The notes below the pieces were generated by a model. The model saw only the letters and a program-made list of their open reading frames with translations, was not told the DNA's origin and did no database searches. From Rhizophagus irregularis (taxonomy: Eukaryota; Glomeromycota; Glomeromycetes; Glomerales; Glomeraceae), in the NCBI RefSeq assembly GCF_026210795.1, contig NC_089432.1, forward strand, positions 3,782,001-3,846,000: a stretch of DNA of 64,000 nt. Reading direction: 5' to 3'. Position numbers and translations under genes: made by a program. How positions within the stretch are numbered: the stretch's first letter is position 1; the number at the start of each line of letters is the position of its first letter. Positions 1 through 10,747 of this stretch are shown in pieces.

Positions 1-57
1 ATCACGTTGTTATTTTAGTAACGTAACAATGCATTGTACGTTAATACGGGTTACGGT

Positions 58-166
58 ACATTTCGCCGAAAGCCATTTCGCCGAAAAATAGGGCCAACAT
101 TATGCAGAATTATAAATAACTCAGGCCAGAGATTATTTTTCGGCGAAATGGCTTTCGGCGAAATGT
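58..166. repeat. Foldback repeat, 33-bp inverted arms
   Basis: Perfect or near-perfect inverted arms at 58-90 and 134-166 (core CATTTCGCCGAAAGCC) face each other across a 43-bp spacer. No coding potential fits inside 109 bp. This looks like a very small MITE or foldback element; the family is not recognised and no clear target duplication is seen. Confidence 0.75.
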
Positions 167-603
167 TCTGATACCGTTAATACGAAATTGCAATACATCT
201 TCAATACTGTGATTGCGTTGTTTGATACATTGACAATATCATAAATATGGCTTTTTTTTATATTAAAATTTTCTAAGTATTATTTTTTCATTTTCATAAT
301 ATTGATGTTGAATATACGACTACAATGCTTATAATTGCATAGTAACGATGATGATGCTATATTATACTGAATAATCAATTGTTTTATTGCGCAGATATTT
401 ATACTTAAGTATCAGCTAATGTAAGACAAAAAAACTTAATAATAATTTCTTAAAATATTTCTGAATGCCATTTGTTTTTTTTATTATTTTATATTCTCCC
501 TATAGGCACTAATGGATATACATATCAAAAATCAAATTTATTTTACAGTATGTCAAGCAGGAAAAAAAAATCAAATTTCAAGGAAAAGCCCCTTATTTAT
601 ATG
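167..603. other. AT-rich intergenic stretch
   Basis: AT-rich sequence with homopolymer runs and no coding frame, RNA gene or clear repeat boundary that I can support. It ends where the copy of the kinase-array upstream region begins. Confidence 0.5.
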
Positions 604-1507
604 AATTATGTATCACGTGATTAACGTGCAAACCAGCCCCGTTTTTTTTTAAACTTTAACAAACCTTTTTCCTTTCTCAATTTCCCTTCCCCGTCTTTTT
701 CTCTTCATCTTGTTTCACTCTCTCTAATAAAAATCTTTAGCAGAACGTTTAGCAACATTTTGAAATTTTCCTTATTAGACAAAAATCATTACATTATGCA
801 ATGAAAATTAAGAGTTCATAACGATTTTTTTTTTAAAAAAGAAATAAGTATATTATAACTTAAATGACAAAATAACTTCGGTAATAAAATGGATTGAGAA
901 AAATCTAGAGAATGAGTATATTCATTATTTTAAATATGATGAATTTAAAATCGATGAAGAAGAAATTGGTAGAGGAAGGGGTCCGGAAAGATTTTTTTTC
1001 TTTTTTTTCATCTTTATTTTTTAATAAACGATTCTAATGGTTCATTTTTTTTCTTTCTTTAGATGGTTCTTTCAAGTTACTTTGGGAGACATTTTGGTAA
1101 AGTTTTTTATTTATTTCTTCCATCTTTTAACAAACGGTTCCTAACAGTTCATTTCTTTCTCTTTTTAGGCGGTTCTTTTGTATTTCTTGTGGTAAGTTAA
1201 ATTTTTTTTCTTTCTTTTTTTTATTTAACAAAACGTTAACTGGTGGTTAACTAAAATATTTTCTTGTCTTTTTCTTTTTTTTAGATGGTCAGGCCTTTGG
1301 ACGTGTGAAATTTCCAACGGTTGGTTTCTTTTACTTTTTTAAATTCTTTTGAATTAAATTTTTTTATTTTGGTAAGATGTTAACTATCATTTCATTTTCT
1401 TTCTTTGTTTTTAGACAGGTCAGGCCTTTGGATGTGTGAAATTTTCAACGGCCACGCACGTTATACTAGAAAGGTATGATGGCAGAGGAATTGTTGCGAA
1501 AATTTAA
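604..1507 (+). pseudogene. Decayed kinase first exon followed by intron-like/mini-exon array
   Basis: From 889 the frame reads WIEKNLENEYIHYFKYDEF, the N-terminal signature of the large TKL-like kinase family of Rhizophagus. It leads to a glycine-rich segment (EEEIGRGRG) and then breaks. Four short exon-like blocks follow, separated by pyrimidine-rich spacers ending in TTTAG and starting GTAAG or GTAAAG. They read DGSFKLLWETFW, GGSFVFLV, GQAFGRVKFPT and TGQAFGCVKFST, each resembling a kinase glycine loop (GxxF(G)xV). The last block stays open to a stop at 1505-1507. The expected ATG is ATA here, whereas the inverted copy at 7.0 kb keeps ATG. About 280 bp of shared upstream sequence includes TATCACGTGATT. 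No HRD or DFG motif follows, so it cannot make a kinase. Treated as a pseudogene; a spliced non-kinase transcript is possible. Confidence 0.6.
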
Positions 1508-2345
1508 TATGAAACTATTAATAAAAACAAGTTGTGGATGAACAATTTATGTTAGGTGGTGCATTATTCAATTGTAAGAACATGCAGATTGTTAGGCAAA
1601 CGTATACAAATTAGTAAATTTATTTTAATTTATTAGGAATTTTATGTAATAAAATGAGATATTAAAAAAAAATATTTATTAGAGTATATAATATGTAATA
1701 AGTTTTTAATGAAACAAATTGAAAATAAAAATTGAAAATAATAGAAATAAAGGTTGTAAACCATAGACAATTATTTTATTAGAGTCATTACTTATTGTTT
1801 ATTATGTTTAAGACATAAAATTCAATAAAATTCCTGACCTTTACAACAACATATACCCAACATTTTCTTGTCCTTCAACCTAAACATTCACAGTTTAAGA
1901 GTCCCTACCTATGAAGCATGTAAGAAACCTACTACCGGCTTTGCTGAAACCTTTGATTTAGCAACTTTAATGTTGTTTGCATGTGACTATCACGTGACTA
2001 TAGGACTGCTAGTGGCATTTTTTTCATTTTGACTGTCTAATTTCTACCTCACTACTTTATGCTAGCTACATGGAGGTAATATGAAACCTTAATTGTTTTT
2101 TTAATTTTGGAAAATATGATTATTTTTTTTTAAAAAAAACATAAAAAAATATGGAATTATAGATTCTATCATTTCATTTCATATCTGATATAAAGAGGTG
2201 ATAAGTTGTATACAAACCATAATAAGATGCTCATTATTAATTATTTAAATTTTAATAAATTACATAATTTTTTAATCATTGTAAATTATTAATCATCGTA
2301 TGATAGTTAACTTTAATTGTTCATTAACATATATATTATTATATA
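1508..2345. other. AT-rich intergenic stretch with short open segment
   Basis: Mostly AT-rich. A 28-codon open stretch just after the array (about 1531-1616, reading VVDEQFMLGGALFNCK) looks protein-like but has no start, stop context or recognisable family. Nothing else is supported. Confidence 0.3.
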
Positions 2346-4091
2346 CCAGCTGGATGCCCGCGTTTCACGCGGGCCTGGCTAATTAAAATTATGAAAATCA
2401 GATACCTTTCTGCTAAGCTGTTATATAAAGTCTAGAATGGTTATTAGCATTAATTTGGAATTTTGTGGTAAATAGGGAATCATAGGCTGTGTATGGCAAG
2501 TGATTTTACAGCGCTCACAATCCTTGCGAAATATTTTAAAAATTATTACATATTAATAGGAATATTAATCATTACAAAGTATAACAGATAATGAGTGTCA
2601 GTATAAATAATATGCAATACATTTTTTATTATAATAGTTATTATAATAGTTATAGTGGTTCATTAGGAAGCCGGCAAACCTAAAAAACATTCAAAGAATC
2701 ATTAGACCTAAAAAAAGGTACCAAAATTTAAAAAAAGAAAAGAAAAAATGATTAGTAATTATGAAAAAGAATTTTTTTAAAAAAATTAAAAATATAATTC
2801 AAACTAACCTTCACTCTGAAAGGTACCTCCAAAACCTAAAAAAGAGAAAAGGGTTGTTTCCTACAAAAAAAAAGTTAAATTAGGGACATTTTTTAAAGTT
2901 TAAAATTCATTTTCAGAACTTACCCAAAGTTCTCAAAAATTGATCATCTACTAAAAAAAAGAAAAGAATGAAACATCAATAATGTTTTGTTAAAGAAATA
3001 ATGTTAGGAAAATATTATTTACCAAAATTTACATCTGTCCAAGGTGTTGCAGTACTGTCTAAACTACAAAATATAGAACACAAAATGTTAGTTTTAATGT
3101 TTCATTTCATTAAAAAATAAAAAAAATTAATGAAAAACACTTACAAATTCCATGTCTGGAAAAAGCCAAAGAACCACCCTACAGAATGCAAAAATAAACA
3201 TTAGTAAACATTTTGTTAACTAACATTATGTTAAAAGAAGCATTTTAAAAGAACCTACTAAAATTTCACATGTCCAGAATCACGAACAAACCATATAAAA
3301 AAGGAAGAAACATGATGTTAGTAATGTTTTGATAAAAAATTTTTCAAAGAAAAAATATTCACCACAATTCTGTTCGTGTATAAATTATTCCTTATTCAGT
3401 TATCTAAAAAAATGAAAAATCAAACTGTTAGAAATGTTTGATTAAAAGAAATGTATTAAATCCTTCCTTACCAAATTTCCACGCGTCTGAAGACAAACCA
3501 AGAAAACCACTGATACCTAAAAAAAGAAAGCTTTATTTTTTGGGTTTTTTTTTGGTTTTTTGCATAGTTATTAAATACCTGTAATTGCTGTTATTAGAAA
3601 TGTTCAATTCCCCTGGTAAAATCCTACTTTGAGAGCTGTGCAGGCATTAGAAATTAAAAATTAAATGTAAAAGAAAAGGTGTATTTTTTTTAAAAGAAAG
3701 GGATTTTTTTTCATCATATGGGAAAATTCAGAAACTGAAAAATATTTTTTTTTAAAAAAAAAAAGAAAGAAAATGTGTCGTATGGGAAAATCCAAAAAAC
3801 TTTTTTTTTTAAAAAAAAACAATGATGATTGCTCAATAAATTTTTTATATTTTATATTACAATTAGTACTAATTGCTATAATTTGTTTTTACGCCAATCA
3901 TTTATGCAGCCTAATTCAAGGATTAGAGCTGCTAATCAATGTCAAATGATGCGCCACTCCGAATCCCTATATAAAAATCTGTAGCACAGGGCGCAGACAC
4001 ATGATGATGGACGATCCAATTTAAATCCGCCTTTTTATGCAGGGTAGTCTTAACGTCACGGTCGCACAATGCTTTTTTTTATAGATATAGA
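2346..4091 (-). mobile_element. Non-autonomous Helitron candidate carrying a mini-exon array
   Basis: On the minus strand the element starts A|TCTATATCTATA at 4091 (a 5' TC after an A). It ends with a GC-rich hairpin (GCCCGCG, 5-nt loop, CGCGGGC) six bases before CTGG|T at 2346. Hairpin, CTRR end and A/T insertion site are the standard Helitron signature. No Rep/helicase frame is present, so it is non-autonomous. The inside holds the intron-like array described separately and a GC-richer block at 3900-4070. The hairpin is palindromic and a plus-strand reading (CTAA|T at 2377-2381) is possible, but only the minus-strand reading has a matching 5' TC end. Confidence 0.55.
2690..3525 (-). repeat. 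Intron-like spacer/mini-exon array inside the Helitron
   Basis: Read on the minus strand, short exon-like blocks alternate with 80-120-bp AT-rich spacers that start GTAAG, GTTAG or GTAAA and end in T-rich TTTAG or TTGTAG. Several blocks encode glycine-loop-like peptides (for example GGSLAFSRHGI and GFGGTFQSEG). The spacers contain small palindromes centred on GTTAG, like those of the arrays at 0.9, 6.6 and 61.4 kb, but more degraded. Probably a captured and decayed relative of the kinase-array pseudogenes. Confidence 0.55.
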
Positions 4092-4117
4092 TTATTATTA
4101 ATATATAATATGAATAT

Positions 4118-4465
4118 GGGATCTGTCCAAAATCCTGAAACTCAAAATCCTGAAGGTGCATTATCCCAACACACTAAATCCCGAAATGTCAAAATCCTGA
4201 CTTGTCTAAATCCTGAAACGTCAAAATCCCAAATTGTCATAATCCCGTATTTATAATCCTGACCCATAATCATATTGATTTTCTTTCTTTTATTAATAAA
4301 TTTCAAGATTTTCATTTCGGTCAGTATTTGAATTTCGGGATTATGATGTGTCGGACTTATGAAATGTCAGGATTATGGCAATTCTGGATTTTGACATTTC
4401 GGGATTTAGAGTGTCGGGATAATGTACCTTCAGGATTTCGAGTTTCAGGATTTCGTACCAAACCC
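4118..4465. repeat. Foldback element with AAATCCTGA-type subrepeats
   Basis: The left arm (4118-4262) and right arm (about 4320-4465) are inverted copies of one another. Each is built from short repeats of the type AAATCCYGAAA and GTCAAAATCC. There is no coding frame. This is a non-autonomous foldback/MITE of unknown superfamily; the ends are approximately GGGATCTG / GTACCAAACCC. Confidence 0.7.
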
Positions 4466-4868
4466 AATATTATTATATATTATTAACACATATTTTAAAT
4501 TTTAATTGTAAAATATTGTAAATTTAATTATAAAATACAGTACAATACAAATCCATTATCTAATGTAAAATTGTCAAATTGTCTAAAAATTAATTCCTCT
4601 TATTATAATTGGATTGCTGCGGATTGTTAAGCGCGTTGTGACATAGCGCCCCTGGTAACACAACTATAAACAAGGTGGGAACGTGATTTGAACAATCACC
4701 TGATTGATCTTTCTCTGAACTGAATTTTTAGATACGTCCACAGATAAAGAATTTAAGTTATTGATTGTATTCGACTTGCTCTTCTGTAACACTATATCGC
4801 ATATTTTTCTCCCTCTTACTTCCTTCCAGCCATTCTTCCGGACAAATAAAATACAATTGTGCGTTTTG

Positions 4869-5790
4869 ATGATCATTTACCTGGGAGTTTATGGGTCACT
4901 TTATAGTATATTATTAAAAAATATAAAAAAAAATTGTAATACAGTATTTTAAAGAGTACAACAGATTACCAAATAGGAAAAAGTTATTGTCTGTTTTTTA
5001 CTCTATGATAACAATACTAATAACAAAGCACATGAAATTACTTTTTAAAAAATTATTTCTAACTAAAAATTAGGACTATAATTTAGGAATAAGAAGTAGA
5101 ATGGTAGTATCTATTCAATTTCAAAGCTTTCTTTTGTCAATGTTTCATATTTATAATTTAAAATCTATCTATCAGCAGAATAAACCAAATATGTTTAAAC
5201 GAAATTTCGAAAATCATCTGAACAACTAACACAAGACTGACAACAAATCTCGACAATCCAAGATAACAAGTCAAAATCCTGACAAGTCAAAATCCCAACA
5301 AATCATTATACTGACAAGTTGATGATTCTGACAATTTTAGAACAAAATCAACTAAATATTACATATTGCAACAAATTATTTTATTGGAACACTCATCATT
5401 AAATTTACAAAATTGTCGATATAAATGACTTGTCAGGATTTTGGATTGTCGAGATTTTGGATTGTTTAAATTTTGTTGTCGATCTTAAGTTAGTCGTGCA
5501 AGTGACTGATCGGATACCAAAAAAAATACGGTATATAATACATTCGGATAAAGCACTATTCAAAAAATGCATATATCTTTTTTTGGGTAAATAAGTAAGA
5601 ACACAGTACTTAAATGAATAATAGCATTTGTATATTACAGTATGGTGCCTAGAGAATTTAGTGATTATACTATACGATCACAAAATTATCTTTCTAAATT
5701 TAATAATTTTTGGTGTTGACGCGTTGTAATTGGCTTTTCGGATACCAAGTACCAATGAGATAATATTTATAAACATTGCAGAAACTTCAT
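4869..5790. repeat. Dispersed repeat, copy 1 of 3
   Basis: About 0.9 kb closely matching 12048-12815 and 14231-14960, including the stretch from the poly-A spacer to GTGTTGACGCGTTGTAATTGG near 5715-5741. It contains an inner foldback (about 5228-5480) of CGACAATCC/GGATTGTCG subrepeats. Copies 2 and 3 sit downstream of the two ML-domain gene copies, so this one may mark a lost third copy or an independent repeat. No protein is encoded. Confidence 0.75.
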
Positions 5791-6100
5791 ATTATTTTTA
5801 AACAACGTTGACACTGCGCCAAAATCACGTGATTACCGTCGTTTGTGCGTCATTATTGAACGTCATACGAACGCGTTGCAAAGGTGGGAAAATGTATCAC
5901 CATTACTATACCTATTTTACTATTGTAATTTATTTTTTACAACATTGTAAACACACTTTATTTGCATATATATTTAATAAAGCAAACTATGTTATATATT
6001 AGTACATTACTAGTTACTACGCTAGCTAACTATTAAATTATACATTATTATGCATAAAAGTAAAATTATTTAATAAACATGTTTCGCTAAAGGTAATTTG
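5791..6100. other. Intergenic, no feature seen
   Basis: AT-rich, with one GC-richer patch near 5820-5890 including TCACGTGATT. The short reading frame there shows no family resemblance. Confidence 0.3.
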
Positions 6101-7283
6101 AAAAAGTCCAAAAAAATGAAACTTTTCCTTAAACGAAATAATCCGAAGAAAGGGAGCCTCCTACAAAAATTCTACACGTTTAAGGACTTCAAAAAGCAAT
6201 CTGTCCAATAACAAGAAGGTTTGAAGAAGCTGAGATCTAAAAAAAAAATAAAATAAACATTAAAAATGTTTCTAATTAAAGAAAACAATAAAAAGTAAGT
6301 TTTGCAAAGAAACTTACCGTCTCAAATCTATCAAAGCCCTTCTATAACTACAAAAAAAAAGTAAAAAGTAAGGATGTTTCCAAACATAACTTACTATTTC
6401 AAGATTCCAATACCCTATTCCGCTATTCGAAACTTTACAGAACCTATAAGTAAATAATTTTTCGCGATGAGGGAGCATTTTAAGTTCTTGTATCCGCTCT
6501 TCTGTATCCAGAATAAAAGTCAAATTTTCGCACTGAAGCCTCACATGTCAAAAAGTCTGGACATCTGAGAAGTATTGAAATGTAGAACCTAGAAAAAGAC
6601 ATGACTGTTTAAAAAAAGAAAAAAGATGATGAAACGTTAGTTAAACGTTTCGTTAAATAAAAATGAAAAAAATTTAACTTACCGCAAGAAATACAAAAGA
6701 ACCGCCTAAAAAGATAAAGAAATGGACTGTTAGGAACCGTTTGTTAAAAAATGTAAGAAATAAATAAAAAATTTTACCAAATGTCTTCCAAAGTAACTTG
6801 AAAGAACTGAACCATCTAAAGAAAGAAAAAAATGAACCATTAGAACCGTTCATTAAAAAAATAAAGATGAAAAAAAATGAAAAAAATCTTACCAGAATCC
6901 TGATATCCCTTTTTCTACTTATTTCTTCTTCATCAATTTAAATTCATCATATTTAAAATAACGAATATACTCATTCTCTAGCTTTTTCTCAATCCATTTT
7001 TTTACCGAAGTCATTTTGTCATTTAAGTTATAATATACTTATTTTTTTTTTAAGAAAAAAAATTTCATCATTATGAACTCTTAATTTTCATTGCATAATG
7101 CAATGATTTTGTCTAATAAAGAAAATATCAAAATGTTGCTGCTAAAGATTTTATTAAACTGAAGAAGGTGAAACAAAGAGGAAGAGAAAAGAAGGGTGAG
7201 ATTGTGAGAAAGGAAAAAGGTTTAAAAAAAAAAGTGGCTGATCTGTTAAAATTGTCACATTAATCACGTGATACATAATTAGC
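6100..7283 (-). pseudogene. Inverted copy of the decayed kinase exon plus mini-exon array
   Basis: On the minus strand this matches 604-1300 from the upstream CACGTG segment (near 7265) to the mini-exon GGTTCTTTTGTATTTCTTG. Here an ATG is present at about 7011: MTSVKKWIEKKLENEYIRYF, then FKYDEFK, then a frameshift (a base lost in AAATTGATG) leading to a stop. Downstream mini-exons encode GGSFVFL-like and other peptides. Spacers begin GTAAG and end TTTAG or TTTGTAG and hold palindromes around ACGTTAG. No catalytic kinase motifs remain. The copy faces the one at 604-1507, so the pair is convergent. Confidence 0.6.
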
Positions 7284-7294
7284 TTGGAGATAAG

Positions 7295-7555
7295 AATCAT
7301 AAGAATGCCAAAAGCCTGTGTAATGTGTCTAGCTTTAATCGTAGTATTATTTTAATAAATTCGTTGATCGTACTAACCATGAAATTCAATATATAGTTAA
7401 ATATAACTTAAACTTTTCCAGCATTATTATATTAAGCTTGAAGCTTGAAGCTTAGCATATACTTAAGTGTAGGCTTAAGCATAAGCTTCAAGCTTCAAGC
7501 TTCAAGTATTGGATCCGCAGTTAGCCTCTCTACAGATGGCAGGTTAATATATATT
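7295..7555. repeat. Dispersed repeat with AAGCTT palindrome, copy 1
   Basis: About 260 bp closely similar to 45588-45838. The core is a long imperfect palindrome of AAGCTTGAAGCTT / AAGCTTCAAGCTT blocks around 7435-7505, flanked by conserved outer sequence ending GATGGCAGGTTAATATATA. Non-coding, MITE-like. Confidence 0.7.
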
Positions 7556-9310
7556 TAAAAAAACGTGATTCTTTTCAAAAAAAATGATGATCATTTACGT
7601 AATCATGTATTCCGTATTCATATAGTTGATCAGCAAATCCAATTATTTTTAAGTTCTTGGTAAAACTTATTAATATTTTTTAAAACTATCGCTCTTTTTA
7701 CTTTTTTTATTATTTTTTTTTACACTTTTTTTTGTACAATGGATCGGAATTTGTTTTCATTTAGTAATTTTTTTTTATTTTTTTTTTTAGGATTTTTCAA
7801 TTTAGAAATTTTTTTTAACAGGTCGGATTTTTTTTCATTAGAATTTTTTTTTTATTTTTTAATTTTTTTTCCAACAATAGATCGGACTTTGCCCTTTCTT
7901 TATGTTCGGTAACTGACGTTTACTAATATTAATTGGTAATAGTTGATGTCTTCTTGGTGATGAGAAATTTATTATTTTTTTTTGTAACAATTAATTATTC
8001 AGAATTGATTTTGTGATGAGTCTGATAAACCATAAATTCTATAATACTGCAAACATTTGTTTAATATTATAATATTTGTACTATAAAGTTATTGTAATAT
8101 TAAATCATTCTAATTTCATCATATTGTAAATACACTTCACATTATTGTATTGTAAATATTGTAAATATAAATTACTGTATGTTCAGAATTATACAATGTC
8201 TTCTTAAAATTAAATTGTTAGTCTAATATTAAATACAAATCTACATAACTACTACAGTCTTTTCTTAACATGCAAAAAATTTTTTAATATCATATGTAAA
8301 AGAATTTTTTCTGAGGGTACTGACTACTTTTCGGAACCCCTTCTTAGGCTTTTTTTTTTCACCTTTTTAAATTTTTATTTTATTTAATTTTATTGTCTCA
8401 CTTTTGCAATCAAAATTATTTAGCGGAAAAAATAAAAACTAATGGAACATTTAGCAAAAGCTACAAAGTGAAGAATGGTAGAGTAGCAAGAGAAATTTGT
8501 ATGATGCTATCAAAGAGGGAGGGAGTACGTGGATCCTAGGCCATTTAGTGCAATTATTCTCAGGCTTATTGTATACTATTTGTTTTGTTCTTGTAACTAT
8601 TGCTAGCTAGATTCCATCTCCTTTTCTACTAAAACGAAATGAATTATATCTACGAAATTTCGCCAATCTAAATCACTCTCACCTACACAGATTATATAAA
8701 ATTTTTCGATTTTAGCTAAATTCCGTAAGAGTAGTTTCCAGAGATTGAATCGTATGATGATGCGAGTATGAAAGACATGGCGTAGAAGGTCCTTGGTCAT
8801 ATTATCTGGCTGTTAGAGGAGTCACAAAAGGCGGATTCAGCTGTTAAAGTAGATAAAGAAAAGTAAATAAAAAGGGTGTCGAATAATCACAGTAAAATCA
8901 GACACTGTAGAGTCGTATAGAAAGAGCGTAGCTCGCATCCCAAATTTGTATTTATCTTTTATTGTATTAATAAAAAAATTTATTTTATGTACACAGAAAC
9001 ACGTACACGTCTTAAAAGGCAAAGAACTTAAACGTCAAATCATTAATATTAATAGCTACATTATTGTAAATATAATGCTAAACGTCGCCTGGGCGATTGT
9101 CGCCTGAGTTTTTTTTAAATATGTCACATGATGTACAATATATAAAGAGTAAATTTACTATTAATTGGCTGACGGCTGATTTTTTCAAACTTGGCTAATT
9201 TTGATCGGCTAAACTTAAAAATTTTTATATTTTAAAAAAATTTTTTTTTTACAAACATATTTATCCAAAATAATCTTATCTAATGAAATTTTATTTGCAA
9301 ATATTAAAAT
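7556..9310. other. AT-rich intergenic region
   Basis: Long T-runs (7690-7870), then AT-rich DNA. A GC-richer patch at 8430-8900 has short open frames on both strands without recognisable motifs. Nothing here is supported as a gene. Confidence 0.35.
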
Positions 9311-9439
9311 TTAAATCACACATTTAAAAAAATCACTGTATTTATTTTTTAATGAAGTGATACAAATAAAAGAAAAGATAAGTAAATTACAATGATCAAG
9401 AAAAAAGATGCTAATAAAAAAACAAAATAACAATGGAGT

Positions 9440-9900
9440 AATGAGAAGTAATAGAAAATGAAAGGGAGTAAAAAAGAGTAATGAGAAGTGATAGGAAGCA
9501 AAAAGGAGAAATAGGGCATGATGGAAGATGAATAGGAGTGATAGGAAGATGAAGAGGAGTGATGGGAGACGAAAAGGAGTGATGGGAAGATGAAGAGGAA
9601 TAATGAGAAAACGAAGAGGAGTGATGGAAGACGAAAAGGAGTGATGGGAGACAAAAAGAAGTGATGGGAAGATGAAAAGGAGTGATGGAAGACGAAAAGG
9701 AGTGACGGGAGACAAAAAGGAGTGATGGGAGACAAAAAGAAATGATGGGAAGTAAACAGGAGAGAAAAAGAAATAACGGAAAATGAAAAGATGTAATAGA
9801 AAATAATGGGAGACGAAAAGAATGGAATAATGAGAAGTAATAGGAGGGGAAAAATTATGAGAGACAAAAAATAAAAAAATGATCATGATAGGAGGTTGGG
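9440..9900. repeat. GA-rich minisatellite (AGGAGTGATGGGAGACGAAA)
   Basis: Degenerate tandem units of about 17-20 bp built on AGGAGTGATGGGA(A/G)GA, repeated more than 20 times. The long open frames read from the minus strand (Ser/Phe/Leu-rich) are by-products of the stop-free repeat and are not called as genes. Confidence 0.85.
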
Positions 9901-9959
9901 TAGCAAAAGGTAATGATAGGAAACCAAGTAAAAAATAAACCATAAAGTAAAAACAATGA

Positions 9960-10335
9960 AGTTAGTAAGAAACGAAATATAAGATAGAAACAAAATAAAA
10001 AAATAAAAAACATACCTTTATTAATTGTAGAACCGAAAGAACTAAAAGATCTAAAAAAAATGAAATAAAATTAGTGAAAAACGAAATATGAAACAGAAAC
10101 AAAATAAAAAAAAATAAAAAAATAAGAAACGAAATGTAAAGTGAAAACAACTGAACCTTAATTGCAGAACCGGAAGGACTAAAAGACCTAAAAATAATGA
10201 AATAGAGTTAGTAAGAAACAAAGTGTAAGGATGTAAGTTAGAAATAAAAATAAATAGAAAAAAAGAAAAATACCTCGAGACCGAAATAGCTGAGAAAACG
10301 AACCTTGAAAATGAGATTCGATAAACAAAATAAAT
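9960..10335 (-). repeat. Short intron-like/mini-exon array
   Basis: On the minus strand three exon-like blocks of about 30-60 bp alternate with spacers ending TTTTAG and followed by GTAT or GTTC. They read SFSSFGSTINK, SFSPSGSAIKV and GSFSQLFRSR, again serine/glycine-loop-like. It is related in design to the arrays at 0.9, 2.7, 6.6 and 61.4 kb. No intact open gene spans it. Confidence 0.45.
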
Positions 10336-10590
10336 ATGACGCGATCATGTGGCCAATCTGGCCAATCAAAAATATTAAATTTGCCGCATGATCGAAGACC
10401 CATTCCCAATATAATTTATATCATTCTAATATTATAATTATAATTTTTTATTAATTTTTGTTAACTAATTATTACCTATATTAAATTCCTAATTATAAAC
10501 AAAAACTGCTGTAACCATCTTTAATTTACTTAGTATTACATTTTAATAATTTTAATACTAAAATTTTCTATTTAAACAAACTCATTGGTC

Positions 10591-10617
10591 CCGGTGCGGA
10601 GCAACGGTAACTGCTAG
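10591..10617 (+). mobile_element. Helitron-type 3' terminus
   Basis: Imperfect hairpin CCGGTGC-GGA-GCAACGG at 10591-10607, then TAACTG and CTAG (10614-10617), followed by T. It matches the hairpin sequence of the mini-Helitron at 24.4 kb (CGTTGC-GGA-GCAACG), so it is likely the same family in the opposite orientation. The 5' TC end was not located, so the element length is unknown; it could include the array at 9.96-10.3 kb. Confidence 0.5.
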
Positions 10618-10747
10618 TTCTTGTTATAAATATTTATTCCCAAAGACCCATTATATTTTCACTACCGCTATTAATTACAGATCCATCTATATATATACTT
10701 ATATTACTTTCTCTATTAATTTGTTTAAATTTGTTTAAGTTTCATAT

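Noticed and set aside
8603-8800. 65-codon minus-strand frame in a GC-richer patch
   Set aside because: No motif, no splice partners, and the flanks are repeats; too weak to call.
9311-9943. Long minus-strand frames rich in Ser, Phe and Leu
   Set aside because: They lie over the AGGAGTGATGGGA minisatellite; two frames are open at once, as expected from a repeat without stops.
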